Source: Sodiomyces alkalinus F11 (taxonomy: Eukaryota > Ascomycota > Sordariomycetes > Glomerellales > Plectosphaerellaceae). Taken from it: DNA of 64,000 nt. Numbering within the stretch: the first letter of the stretch is position 1; each line of letters begins with the position of its first letter. The stretch is taken from positions 4,536,677 through 4,600,676 of the forward strand of contig NW_021167079.1 of the NCBI RefSeq assembly GCF_003711515.1, given 5' to 3'. Under the pieces are notes generated by a model. The model saw only the letters and a list, made by a program, of their open reading frames with translations. It was not told the DNA's origin and did no database searches. Both the position numbers and the translations under genes were made by a program. Positions 9,260 to 19,207 of the stretch are shown one piece after another.

Positions 9260-11599
9260 ATGCATGATACCGAATCTCAACTCCAGTGGTCCTCCCACTT
9301 CGCCGTCGTCCCCCCGGAACAAGTCGCATCAAGAGACCTGCGTGGCGACAAGATCCTCCTCCCTCAGTCTGCCCTGGAACAGCTCCTCGCTTCATCTTCG
9401 ACCCCTTCCGTCTCCCATACGCATGCGACCTTTACCTCCCATGACCCCTTCAATCCTTACGCTTCCCAGAGTCAGGCCTCTTACCGGGAGACGGCCCAGC
9501 TACCGAACCCTTTGATGTTCCGACTGGTCAACCAAGCAAATGGCAACGTCGTGCACGCCGGTATCCGCGAATTCTCGGCCGACGAGGGCGGGGTGGCTTT
9601 GTCCCCTTATCTGTTGGAAGCTTTGGGCATTTCGCCGTCCGACTTTGTCTCCGAGACCGAATCCCAGACCGAATCCCAGACCGATTCCGAGACACGGGAT
9701 GGCAAGCCCCAACAACGCGACCCGTCTCCGCCCCGCGTCATCGTCCACGCGAAACAGCTCGCAAAGGGTACCTACGTTCGTCTACGGCCCCTTGAGGCCG
9801 GCTATAACCCGGACGACTGGAAGTCGCTCCTCGAGCGTCAGCTTCGGGAGAGCTTCACGACATTATCCAAAGACGCCGTCCTCTCCGTCCGTGGTGTCAA
9901 GGGCGAGCTGTTCAAGTTCCTTGTCGACAAGTTCTTACCCGAAGGCGACGGGATCTGCGTCGTAGACACCGACCTCGAGGTCGACATCGAAGCCCTCAAT
10001 GAAGAGCAGGCGCGTGAGACGCTCCGCCAGATCATGGCCAAGTCGCAACCCGGTTCGGCCCATGGTAGTAGTAATAGTAGCTCAAGAGGCGGGGAGATTG
10101 ACATCTGGAAACCGGTCGAGGGGCAGGTGGTGCCCGGTGAATACGTGGACTACGAGCTGCCCTCGTGGAACCGGTCCACTCCCTTGACCATCGAGCTCTC
10201 TGGCGTTGACCCCCCAGAATCGCTGGATCTGTTGGTCAGCCCGTGGTCGACACGACAGCGCAGTCTTCCTCGCATTTCAGAACACGTCTTTGGAAACTTT
10301 TCGCTCGCCCGAGGCGGGACCAAATCCGTCGTCATCCAGCCGACGAACGTCGAACTCGAGGGCGCCGAAAAGCTCTTCATCTCCGTTCACGCCTACTCGC
10401 CTCCGAACCAATCGAACGACGCAACTGCCATGCCTTACTCCCTACGCGTGCATTCCGGGCCTGTTCCCCCTTCCGACGTTCCACCTTCCGACAACACACA
10501 TAAAATTGCTGCGGAAGCCGAAGGAGAACACTCGCCCGACGAAGAGCAATGCAAAAACTGCTTGAAGTGGGTTCCAAAGCGCACCATGGTCCTGCACCAA
10601 AACTTCTGCCTCCGCAACAATGTCGTTTGCCCTCGGTGTCGATCCGTTTTCCACAAGGCGTCACCCGAATGGGAAGCGCACTGGCACTGCCCTCTCGACG
10701 ACGAATTCGGCGATTCACCGTCCAGCAAGGCCAAACACTCCGATGTGCGTCACACGGAGAAGCAATGCCCGTCGTGCGACGTGAAGACTCCTTCGCTCAT
10801 CGAACTGGCGCTCCACAGGACGAGCGTCTGTCCCGGCAAGCCGATCCTGTGCCAGTTCTGCCACCTCGAGGTGCCCCAGGAGGGCGACCCGCTCCACCCG
10901 TCCGCCGAAGTGCTCCTGTCCGGGCTCACGGCCCACGAGGTCGCCGACGGCGCCCGCACCACCGACTGCCACCTCTGCGGGAAGATCATCCGGATGAGGG
11001 ACATGGCGGCGCACCTAAAACACCACGACCTCGACAAGGCGTCTCGGCGCAAGCCGGAGATCTGCCGCAACACCAACTGCGGCCGCACGCTGCACGGCGT
11101 CGGCGCGCGCGGGGCGGTCGGCCAAGGCACGCGCATGGGACAGGGCCCCGGCAACGAGCTGGGGCTCTGCTCGCTGTGTTTCGGCCCGTTTTACGTCAGC
11201 ATGCACGACCCCGAGGGCAAGGCGCTCCGCCGTCGCATCGAGCGCCGCTACCTCTCGCAGCTGATGACGGGTTGCGGGAGGAAGTGGTGCGGGAACGAGT
11301 GGTGTCGGACGGGGAGGGCCAACCGGGGGCTTGAGGCCAAGCCGACGGGTGCGCAGGCTGTGCTGCCGCTGGTCAAGCCGCTGGTCGAGAGCGTGCCGCG
11401 GAAGGAACGGCCGATGTACTTTTGCGTGGACGAGGGGAGCCAGCGGCGTCGCGGGTTGGCGGAGATGCTGGCGAGTGAGAATGTGTGGGATTTCGAGTGG
11501 TGCATTGCGGGTTGCGAGGCTGCGTCGGGCGACCTTGACAAGGCGCGGGAATGGTTGCAGAATTGGGCGCCTACGAAGGTGTCGTCTACGGGATTATGA
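9260..11599 (+). CDS. UFD1-domain protein with zinc fingers and AZUL-like end
   Basis: Single exon, 779 aa. Residues about 10-250 match the UFD1 double-psi barrel: a G-D-K-I-L-L-P-Q-S-A-L start, then P-L-M-F-R-L-V-N, A-K-G-T-Y-V-R-L-R-P and a V-D-I-E-A-L end. UFD1 works with Npl4 and Cdc48/p97 to extract ubiquitylated proteins, but true Ufd1 is about 350 aa, so this is the longer fungal relative. A linker domain (about 290-390) follows. Then a series of Cys/His clusters (about 430-600: C-K-N-C, C-P-R-C, C-P-S-C, C-Q-F-C, C-H-L-C with distal His) resembles TRAF-type or C2H2 fingers. Near residues 655-690, a basic I-E-R-R-Y stretch followed by C-G-x3-C-G-x3-C resembles the AZUL zinc finger of Ube3A ligases. 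The ATG at 9260 is the first in frame. A role in ubiquitin-dependent turnover is inferred from the domains. Confidence 0.88.
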   Translation: MHDTESQLQWSSHFAVVPPEQVASRDLRGDKILLPQSALEQLLASSSTPSVSHTHATFTSHDPFNPYASQSQASYRETAQLPNPLMFRLVNQANGNVVHAGIREFSADEGGVALSPYLLEALGISPSDFVSETESQTESQTDSETRDGKPQQRDPSPPRVIVHAKQLAKGTYVRLRPLEAGYNPDDWKSLLERQLRESFTTLSKDAVLSVRGVKGELFKFLVDKFLPEGDGICVVDTDLEVDIEALNEEQARETLRQIMAKSQPGSAHGSSNSSSRGGEIDIWKPVEGQVVPGEYVDYELPSWNRSTPLTIELSGVDPPESLDLLVSPWSTRQRSLPRISEHVFGNFSLARGGTKSVVIQPTNVELEGAEKLFISVHAYSPPNQSNDATAMPYSLRVHSGPVPPSDVPPSDNTHKIAAEAEGEHSPDEEQCKNCLKWVPKRTMVLHQNFCLRNNVVCPRCRSVFHKASPEWEAHWHCPLDDEFGDSPSSKAKHSDVRHTEKQCPSCDVKTPSLIELALHRTSVCPGKPILCQFCHLEVPQEGDPLHPSAEVLLSGLTAHEVADGARTTDCHLCGKIIRMRDMAAHLKHHDLDKASRRKPEICRNTNCGRTLHGVGARGAVGQGTRMGQGPGNELGLCSLCFGPFYVSMHDPEGKALRRRIERRYLSQLMTGCGRKWCGNEWCRTGRANRGLEAKPTGAQAVLPLVKPLVESVPRKERPMYFCVDEGSQRRRGLAEMLASENVWDFEWCIAGCEAASGDLDKAREWLQNWAPTKVSSTGL

Positions 11600-12212
11600 G
11601 GGATGAGATTGATTGTATGTAGCGAGCATATAGATGGGGTGGAGTTGTTTTGATTTGATCATAGGATACCACTTTGTTCAGCAGTCACATCATCACATGC
11701 CGTGCTGAACATATTCTCTTTCTCCGTCATGGTCAGCTTTCTATACGCTCCTCTCCCACCTTTAGGCGTTTCTGCGAATATCGTCAAGGTTTGTTGTCCC
11801 CCAGCCCTCTCACCCTCACTTATTTTGTTATTTTATTTATATATATATATATATATATATTCCGAGGTAAAGGGTTCGAGTAACTTGATAATGTCGGGAT
11901 AATTTCAGGCCGAGTGCCCAGCATCTCAGGCGAGTTGGAAGGTGTAAGACCTCCAACCTTTGCACTCTAGTTCCTTGTTATCTGGGAGATTACGAGACAT
12001 ACGTCGTAATCCTGAAGCAATCATGATGCCGTTGAGGTGCCCCCTCAAATACGTGGCGTAGTTATATAATTCCTTATACCTCATCCGTCAAGGTGTCATT
12101 GATGCTGGCATCTCCCTACACATTCCAACATCGAATACTCTTGCTCCCACCATACTGCCATAATATAACTTCCAAACCCCATACCGAGCGAAATCGATAC
12201 CTTTTGAACAAT
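11600..12212. other. Intergenic region with (TA)n run
   Basis: 3' region of the UFD1-domain gene and promoter of the metallothionein. It holds a (TA)n microsatellite at about 11838-11861 and a TATA-like TATATAA at 12063. No gene is seen. Confidence 0.55.
12063..12069 (+). promoter_or_regulatory. TATA-like box of metallothionein gene
   Basis: TATATAA about 145 nt upstream of the metallothionein ATG at 12213, a plausible distance for a fungal TATA element with a 50-100 nt leader. Strong TATA promoters are common for inducible metallothioneins. This is inference from sequence and spacing only. Confidence 0.35.
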
Positions 12213-12498
12213 ATGGATCCTAATGCCAACTGCGGATGCACTTCCTGCTCTTGCAACAACTGGTGAGATCTGATCATTCTCGAGGCCATCCCCCCTGATT
12301 CTCTCCAATGTCAAGGCTAACTAGAATTCAGCCAAGGATGCTCTTGCTGTAGCTGCGTAAGTGCTGTTCCATGTTCGGGCGTTCCCGTTGGCGTAGGGGA
12401 GGTCAGCCTTCAGGGGTCGAGAAGCCTAGGAGTTGGGGTCGAGTGGTCAAGAGGTTGGCATATTCCAACACTGAACAATATAGGGCAAAGGCAAATAA
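12213..12498 (+). CDS. Small Cys-rich metallothionein, three exons
   Basis: Too short for ordinary gene calling: exons 12213-12262, 12332-12356 and 12484-12498 encode 29 aa. Introns are GTGAGA...TTCAG (69 nt) and GTAAGT...TATAG (127 nt). The peptide begins M-D-P-N-A-N, has nine Cys at residues 7, 9, 12, 14, 17, 20, 22, 23 and 25, and ends G-K-G-K. The C-x-C and C-x2-C spacing with no aromatic residue, and the small size, are typical of fungal copper/cadmium-binding metallothioneins (Neurospora copper metallothionein has about 25 aa and seven Cys). It would act in the cytosol, chelating Cu(I), Zn or Cd through thiolates. The doubled Cys at 22-23 is unusual for the short fungal type. Exon 3 adds only four residues and is the least certain part; without it, exon 2 would read on into non-Cys sequence. 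Confidence 0.75.
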
Positions 12499-12855
12499 AC
12501 AGACGGTCAAGGGGTGTTGGGGCAATCGTTGGGAGATATGTTGTGGTGGAAGACGGGAATATTGGACTGGAATGGGGTGAGAAAGACGTGAAAGGAATGT
12601 ATGAGTTGTTGTCGGTCTGTAGGACCGCTTCGTTCATTCGTGAGTATATTTTTGGTATCCATGATTCTCGAGCTGTGATTTCAATGTTTCCTGTAAAACG
12701 TGTACAGTATTAATATTATGTCTGATGCGCTGCCTGTAATCGTACTCATTTCTCACGAGTCTTAAAAGTAAACAAGGTAGCCCATGGCCCAGAGCTCAAC
12801 TATGAGCTCTTGAATTCTTACACTCCACAGTCTTCCCCGACCCCGGCGACCGCTG
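12499..12855. other. Convergent 3' intergenic region
   Basis: Between the metallothionein and the FAD enzyme, which converge. AT-rich, no open frame of note, no repeat of note. Probably the two 3' UTRs. Confidence 0.5.
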
Positions 12856-14685
12856 CTACTGCTTCGCGCAGTCTTCGGCGGCAATATAAGCAAACGTCAA
12901 ACCCGGCCCCAGCGTCGATCCCGCACCAGCGTACGTCCTCCCCATGACACTAGCCGATGAGTTGCCCACGGCGTACAGACCCTTGATCACCTCGTACTGC
13001 CCCTCGCCCGATTCCCTCACGGCACGGGCATGCTCATCCGTCAATATGCCGCCCTTGGTCCCCAGGTCACCAGGCCAGACCTTGACGGCGTAAAACGGAC
13101 CCTTCTCGATCTTCCCCAGGTTCCGGTTCTTCCCGTACGCCGGATCTCCCAGGAACGCGTCGTAGGGGCTCTCCCCCCTCCGGAAGTCCTCATCCACGCC
13201 CTTGTCGACAAACCCGTTGAACCGCTCCACAGTCGCCTTGAGCCCCTCGGCTGGGATTCCCAGCTTGGACGCCAGTTCAGGCAGCGTGTCGGCCTTGGTG
13301 ACGAAGCCGGAGTCGATGTCCTGCTGCGGGATCTCCTTGCCGGGCATGTAGCGGCCGGCGAAGACGTAGCGGTCGCGGTGGTTCGAGTCGAGGACAAGGT
13401 AGGACGGGATGGCTGGGTTCTCCCTGTGGCGGTTCCAGATGGCGGTGCCCAGGGCGTTGTAGTTCTGCGACTCGTTCACGTACCGCCGGCCCTCCTGGTC
13501 GACGATGACGGAGTGCGGGAGCCCGCGGTCGTACAGGCACCACATGCCCTGCTTGGTGGTCGGGTCCCACATCGAGGCGCCCCACCACGCCGAGTCCATC
13601 AGGGCCGTGGCCGCGCCGACCGGTTTCGCCGTGGCGGCCGTGATGGCGTCGCCCTGGTCGGTGGGGCAGGCGGAGGTCCAGTCGGCGGTGATGGGCGGTG
13701 CTTGGTACGCTTTCCGCATGGCGTCGTTCCGCGCGAACCCGCCCGCGGCGAGGATCACCCCCTTGGACGCCTCGACCGTGATCTGCTGCTGCTGCTGCTG
13801 GCCTTGCCTCTCGATGATGGCGCCCGTCACCCGTCCTTGCTCGTCCGTGGTGAGCTCCTTCAGCGCGGTTTCGGTCCAGATGGGCGTCCCCTGCTGCACG
13901 TTGAGGTAGATCAACTGGCCGATCATCGACACGCCCAGGCAGACGGGGTCGCTGCCCAGGAACCGGTTCGGGTACAGGCGGACCCCCCAGACCTTGAAGG
14001 CGGTCATCATGCCGTCCCAGGAGCACTTGGCGCGGACGATCTTGGACAGTTCGTACGTGTAGAGGGGCAGCGGGGCGCGGACGGGGTTAATGTTGAGCTT
14101 GTCCTTCCACGATCCGAGGAGGTTGGCGTCCCACATGGCCGCCTCAATCGTGCGCCCTCCCACCTGGCTGCCGGGCTGATGCGGGAAGTAGTCCGGGTAC
14201 CCCGGGGTGACGGCCCATTTGTAACCGGCTTCCTCGAGCCACCTGACCATCTGGGGTCCTTTCTCGAGGAAGGCCAGCTTTCTCTCGCGCGAGGAGACAG
14301 GGCCGGCGTCTCCAACAATGGTCTCGAGGTAGGTCAACGCCTTTTCGGTGCTGTCCCGGGGATCGGCGTGGAGGTGGGTGTTGGGGATCCAAAGACCCGA
14401 GCCGGAGTAGCAGGTCGTGCCTCCGATCTTGGGGCTCTTCTCGATCACAAGGGGGTTGAGCCTGAGGGATTTGGCCCGTAGTGCGGCGGTGAGGCCCGCG
14501 CCACCGGAGCCGATGATGAGAACGTCGGTCTTGATGACACCGCCGTTGCTGCTGGGCAATGCCGGCTCTGGGGTTTCCTTGAGCTTTGCATTGTTCCGTG
14601 ATACTCTGGATATCAGGCTGGCGCCAGCCGCCGCGGAGACCACCCCCAGGGTGATCCGGAGGCTTTTTCTTCGAAATGACGACAT
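12856..14685 (-). CDS. 3-ketosteroid delta1-dehydrogenase-like FAD enzyme
   Basis: Single exon, 609 aa. An N-terminal hydrophobic segment (about residues 9-27) precedes the FAD dinucleotide fold: V-L-I-I-G-S-G-G-A-G-L at about 54-64 and an acidic E-K at the end of the second strand. The C-terminus has the second FAD motif G-L-Y-A-V-G-N followed by Y-A-G-A-G-S-T-L-G-P-G-L-T-F. That Y-x3-G plus S-T-L-G-P pattern is the signature of 3-oxosteroid 1-dehydrogenases (KSTD), where the Tyr and Gly hold the substrate 3-keto group. In the wider fumarate-reductase/FAD-binding-2 family, related fungal enzymes act on steroids and triterpenoids. A short poly-Gln stretch lies near residue 298. Substrate is unknown. 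It lies close to the kynureninase gene but no metabolic link is evident. Confidence 0.88.
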   Translation of the reverse strand: MSSFRRKSLRITLGVVSAAAGASLISRVSRNNAKLKETPEPALPSSNGGVIKTDVLIIGSGGAGLTAALRAKSLRLNPLVIEKSPKIGGTTCYSGSGLWIPNTHLHADPRDSTEKALTYLETIVGDAGPVSSRERKLAFLEKGPQMVRWLEEAGYKWAVTPGYPDYFPHQPGSQVGGRTIEAAMWDANLLGSWKDKLNINPVRAPLPLYTYELSKIVRAKCSWDGMMTAFKVWGVRLYPNRFLGSDPVCLGVSMIGQLIYLNVQQGTPIWTETALKELTTDEQGRVTGAIIERQGQQQQQQITVEASKGVILAAGGFARNDAMRKAYQAPPITADWTSACPTDQGDAITAATAKPVGAATALMDSAWWGASMWDPTTKQGMWCLYDRGLPHSVIVDQEGRRYVNESQNYNALGTAIWNRHRENPAIPSYLVLDSNHRDRYVFAGRYMPGKEIPQQDIDSGFVTKADTLPELASKLGIPAEGLKATVERFNGFVDKGVDEDFRRGESPYDAFLGDPAYGKNRNLGKIEKGPFYAVKVWPGDLGTKGGILTDEHARAVRESGEGQYEVIKGLYAVGNSSASVMGRTYAGAGSTLGPGLTFAYIAAEDCAKQ

Positions 14686-15285
14686 GGCTTCAGGTTATTG
14701 GCAAGAGAAAGGAACCTGGAGGAGCCATGAAAGCTCACATGAGATATGAACTTCAAAAGCATAAAGTCCTGATGATGATGTGGATCTAGACTCTAGTCAT
14801 TGCAGCTTTGCCGCCCCGCAAAAGGTGTCGCGGGTATCGATATCCAAGGGTTAGCCGACATATTCGGAAGCATCACCTGCAACTTAATCTCTCTAATTGC
14901 TACGGAGCCCAAGGTAGAACTTTCCAGGTTTATCTCAACTTGTCCTTCGCCTTGTGCGGAAGTGGAAAGGTCTCCGGTGACGGGTTGTGCCGGTGTTAGT
15001 GGTCTCTCGGGGGCTGCTGTGCTCATGGATATCGTGAGGATGTGTCCCGGCGAGCAATATCCTCTCCACTGGGATGCCGCCTCTCTTATATCCGGGCAAC
15101 TTCTTTCACCTAGCTACTCCACATCTTCCCCAGTTCCCCAGTTATCCCATTTCCAGATTCTTCACTGCAATATTTGTTGCTGCTTACACTCTATGACATG
15201 ACAACCGGCCCGTGCCGACATTAGGGGTCATCAACTCCGGTCTCCGCGTAATTATGCGTAATTATTTCTCTATCTCTATTTTCTT
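14686..15285. promoter_or_regulatory. FAD enzyme promoter / kynureninase 3' region
   Basis: Upstream of the FAD enzyme start and downstream of the kynureninase stop (both minus). A 77-codon ATG-started frame lies at 15026-14793 on the minus strand. It has no recognisable domain and I do not call it a gene, but a small expressed peptide or an upstream ORF cannot be excluded. Nothing else is seen. Confidence 0.4.
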
Positions 15286-17040
15286 CTAAGCTACAGACTT
15301 CCTCAGCACGTCCATAAACGTCCAAACGTCCTCAAAAGTACAGTACATAGGCACAGGGGCAACGCGGATCACGCCCGGTTTCCTCCTGTCACAGACAATT
15401 CCGGCTTCCTCCAACGCCCCACCAACCTGGTCCAACAAACCGTCTCTCAAAAGGACGCTGAGCTGGGTGCCTCGCTGCAATGGATCGCGCGGGGTGATGA
15501 TCCTGAACACCGGCGCCTTGCCGTCGTCGGCCGGCTGGTCAGCGAATATGCCGTCGAGAAGGTGCTCCGCATAGGCCGTCAACACCAGCGCCTTGGACCG
15601 CAGGGCCGCCATGTCGGTCTTGTCGAACACGGATAGCGCGCCGGACAGGGCCGCCAGGTCGATGGCCGAGGGGTTGGACAGCTGGAAGCCCCCCGCGCCG
15701 GGGGTGGGCAGGAACTTGTTGTCCATGTTGAACCGCACCGACTTGTCGCCGCCGTACCAGCCTGTCAACCTGTGGCGGAATACAGGCCGGCCACATGCAT
15801 CTTCCGCGCCGACCTCGACCTCGACCCGGCCGTGCCGCTCGTGCACGAAGGCGCCGGCGATGGCCCCCGGCCCGGCGTTTTGGTACTTGTACGTGCACCA
15901 TGCGGCGAAGTCGACGTCCCAGTCGTGCAGCCGCAGTTCGACGTTGCCGGCCGCGTGGGCTAGGTCCCAGCCCACGACGACGCCTCGGTCTCGCGCGTAC
16001 TTGGTGATGCGCTCCATGTCGAACAACTGGCCGGTGTAATACTGGATGCCTGGGAGAAGGAGGAGGGCCGTTTCTTCGGCGTGCTCGTCGATGGTCCACA
16101 AGATGGTATCGGTGGAGATGTAGAAGTCTTCGTCTGGCTGGATGGTCACCATTGACTTGGTCGGATCTAGCCCATGCCATTGAACCTGCGACTCGATTGC
16201 GTACTGATCAAATGGTAGGGAGTTAGAACCTGACGGGTGCACATTTGCCGGTGCAGATTGCAGTGCTGCCACTGCGTGGGGGCCAGGGGGAGGATGCGAG
16301 TTCTTTACTCACCCAGTCGCTGGGAAAAGGCCGCCATTCGAGGATGATCTTGTGCCTCTTCTCGGTGGGCCGGTAGAAGCTCGCCATGAGGAGATGCAGG
16401 TTCGCGGTGAGGGTGTTCATGATGACGACCTCGGAGGGTAGAGCGCCCACGATGGCGGCGCTTCGCCTGGCGCAGTCCTCGGCCATGTCCTGCCAGGGCA
16501 CGAGGGGCGATCCGAGGGACTGGAAATGGCCGTTCACTCCGATGGATGCCCAGGTCTCGAGCTGGGCGTTGACGTAGCGCCGCACGGCCTTGGGCTGTAC
16601 GCCGAGGGAGTTGCCGCAGAAGTAGATGCACGGCTTGTCGTCATCGTCGGCATGGCCGTTTGTGCCGTTTGTGCCATTTCCGCAACCATTTGTGTTGCTC
16701 TCAGCTTGAGCAGTTTGGTCGAGGCTGGCTACACGGGTGCCGTCTAAAGGACTTCTGTCAGCATCAACTTTCACTTGTAAGTTGTGACCGTATGGCAGTC
16801 CCGGAATTTCATAGAGTAGCATGGACCATAGGAGCATGAAGTCAGGGACCTACCTGGCAAGGTGCCGTTGAGATGTCTTTTCCTCAGAGAGCCCCTGGTG
16901 GGCAAAGTGTACTCCTCACGTAGGTGCTTAAGAGGGTCTTGTTCATCGAGTTTCCGTGCATATTCCAGAGAGTTGGCATGTGCTGGGAACTTGGCGCGGG
17001 CCCCGGATCGGAGCTGGCTGACAAAGTTGCTCGTCTCCAT
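15286..17040 (-). CDS. BNA5: Kynureninase
   Basis: Three exons on the minus strand, 17040-16854, 16743-16313 and 16203-15286, giving 511 aa. This PLP enzyme cleaves kynurenine or 3-hydroxykynurenine to anthranilate or 3-hydroxyanthranilate plus alanine, in the cytosolic kynurenine path to NAD. Seen: Y-F-C-G-N-S-L-G near the start, [12 protein letters not shown] rejoined to Y-A-I-E-S-Q across intron 2, [10 protein letters not shown], and the PLP-lysine motif [10 protein letters not shown] (Lys about 312). The second acceptor was set at 16204, not at the earlier CAG, because only that joins F-P-S-D to the conserved A-I-E-S-Q. A Thr/Asn/Gly-rich insert near residues 75-95 is low complexity. It is head-to-head with IDO across a 682-bp promoter region. 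Confidence 0.95.
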
Positions 17041-17051
17041 GGTGTGTAGTC

Positions 17052-17095
<44 letters not shown>

Positions 17096-17722
17096 GACTG
17101 AAGTGCGAAATGTGAGGTGCAAAGTGTGGGCTATTAAATACTGGGCCGACCATACGAGTGTGGTGTGTTTTGTAAATAGAAGTGAGAACCGCCGATAGTC
17201 CTCGTGAAGCTGTTCGTGAATGTCCAGTAACTCCAATCTGTCATCAACACATAAATTTTAACCTCTCCCTCCTGGGAGGGGGGCTGTCCAGTGCCTTTGT
17301 ACCCCGTCGTAAGCTCCGCTGCCGGAACGGGTAACGGGTAACGGGTTCGGCCACCGTCGGGCCATTATCCGAATTCCGACATCCGATTCCGAGCTTCCGC
17401 TCCGCGCCAAGCTTCCGATGATTTCCGGGTAACGCCGGCTTGCAGAGTCAAGTAAGGGGCGTAGAAACAAGCTTCCCACTTTCGAGGTGAAAGAACCTAG
17501 CATGACGGAACTCGGATATCTGAGATACGTAAGAGTTGAGTCTTTGTCTTCCTTCGAGGTCATTACTTCAAATAACATCGAGATAAATCCCAAGTTTGAA
17601 TCTCTTTCCATGTTTCTGTGGCTTTTAACGGTCTAAAGTTTGACTTAATATTCTATTCTTCTTGGTCTGTCTCCAGTCTCTATTTTACAGTCACACTCGT
17701 CAAGTGGTTCCTCAACATCGTC
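17041..17722. promoter_or_regulatory. Shared promoter of kynureninase and IDO
   Basis: This 682-bp gap drives two genes of the same pathway in opposite directions. It holds a (GT)n run at 17054-17093 directly upstream of the kynureninase ATG, a TATA-like TATTTAA on the minus strand at 17138-17132 (about 95 nt from that ATG), and a clustered repeat of CGGGTAACGG at about 17327-17346. The frame of IDO is open back to 17618, but the likely start is ATG 17723. Co-regulation by tryptophan or NAD status is an inference from the layout. Confidence 0.6.
17054..17093. repeat. (GT)n microsatellite
   Basis: An uninterrupted run of about 20 TG dinucleotides lying 14 bp upstream of the kynureninase start codon, probably within its leader or core promoter. 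Runs of this kind vary in length between strains and can adopt Z-DNA. Confidence 0.95.
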
Positions 17723-19207
17723 ATGTCTCCTCACGCTATACCCCCCACTAGAGATCATATCTCTCAGGAGAAAGCTTTTCTAGACAAGTTCGCCGTCACG
17801 AAGAATGGCTTTTTGCCAGCCGAAGCCCCCCTCCGGTTTCTACCCGATCCATATTATGCACCATGGGAAAAGATAGTTCACCACCTCCCCGAGTTGCTAA
17901 GTTCCGGCACGTTCCATGAGAAGGTGGACGGATTGCCCGTACTGGAAATAGATAGGCTTGCCAACGAGGCGGAATGGAGACGGGCCTATGTGATTCTCAC
18001 TTTTTTAACCCACGCCTTTGTATGGGGAGGAGACAGAGCAAGGGAGGTATGTTCACCGTCTAGTCTAATCTACGTGCTCTCTTGTTCCTTGATCCGCTGG
18101 GCGATATTCTGGGTTCTCAGGCTTACATGCCCCTAGCGGCTGCCCCCTGCCATCTCGATTCCTCTCCTGCGCGTGTCCAGCCGCCTGGAATTACCTCCCG
18201 TGGCGACCTACGCGGCCCTGAACCTATGGAACTTTTCCAGCTCGAACCCCAACATGGACTTCACGGACCTCGGACGCCTCGAATCTCTCCACACGTTCAC
18301 CGGCACTCGGGACGAGGCCTGGTTCTACCTTGTATCGGTGGCCATGGAAGCCGAAGGCGCCCATATCGTGTCATCCATGCTCGAAGCCCTCGAGGCCATC
18401 AAGTCCCGAGATTACGACACCATCATCGCGTCGCTCGAGGTATTGACGGGAAGCATTCGCAAGATCGGTGCCCTACTAGAGCGGATGTACGAGGGCTGCG
18501 ACCCCATGGTGTTCTTCTACCAAATCCGGCCGTTCCTCGCAGGGAGCAAGAACATGGCGGCAGCTGGTTTGCCCAAGGGCGTGTTCTACGACGAAGGCGA
18601 CGGACGGGGTTCTTGGCGACAACTCCGCGGCGGGAGCAACGGGCAGAGTTCCCTGATCCAGTTTCTCGATATTGTCCTCGGGGTCGAGCATGCGTCACAT
18701 GGAAACGCCAACAACGCCAACAACGCCAACGACGCCGACGCGCCGGGGAACAACAGCACGAAGGTCACGGCCGGTCCAGGTCTGCAGAAGCCGACCGAGC
18801 CGACTTTTCATCAACAAGTGAGAGAATACATGCCCGGACCGCATCGCCGGTTCCTCGAACATGTCACCAGACTGGGGAGCATCCGGGAGCTTTCCATGCT
18901 ACCGCACAAGACGCCGGAACAAGACAGACTCCGGGAGACCTACCAGGGAGCCATCCACGCCTTGACCGAGTTCAGGAATAAACACCTGCAAATCGTTACG
19001 CGGTATATCGTTCTGCCGTCTAAACGGGCCGCCTGCAATGGTGGGAAGAAGATGGAAGGGAAGGTAGACCTGGCCAGCGCGTCAGAATCATGCAGAGACT
19101 CGCAGCAGCTGACAGGGACGGGCGGGACGTCTCTGATGCCTTTTCTGAAGCAGACACGGGACGAGACATCACAGGCGGCGGAGTGGGATAGGGGGAGGTG
19201 CATATAG
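17723..19207 (+). CDS. BNA2: Indoleamine 2,3-dioxygenase
   Basis: Two exons, 17723-18046 and 18137-19207, giving 464 aa. A haem enzyme that opens the indole ring of tryptophan to N-formylkynurenine, the first step of the kynurenine path. Seen: F-L-P near residue 40, R-L-P-P-A-I-S-I-P rejoined right after the intron, L-P-P-V-A-T-Y-A-A-L-N-L-W-N, D-E-A-W-F-Y, P-M-V-F-F-Y-Q-I-R-P-F-L-A-G-S-K-N, and the proximal haem-histidine motif F-R-N-K-H-L-Q-I-V-T-R-Y-I (His about 390). An Asn/Ala-rich insert after residue 285 (repeated A-N-N) is not part of the family core. The intron has GTATGT and CCCTAG. It faces kynureninase across a shared promoter region; the formamidase and monooxygenase of the path are not in the window. 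Confidence 0.95.

Noticed and set aside
10549..11334. 261-codon frame inside the UFD1-domain gene
   Set aside because: Out-of-frame Arg/Pro-rich shadow of the zinc-finger part.
13030..14481. 483-codon plus-strand frame opposite the FAD enzyme
   Set aside because: Antisense shadow of a GC-rich gene; the minus-strand frame has full FAD motifs, while this one has none.
16204..16262. Earlier acceptor for kynureninase intron 2
   Set aside because: It would insert about 20 residues between F-P-S-D and A-I-E-S-Q, which are adjacent in the family.
18082..18981. 299-codon frame across IDO exon 2
   Set aside because: Out-of-frame shadow; the IDO frame carries all family motifs.
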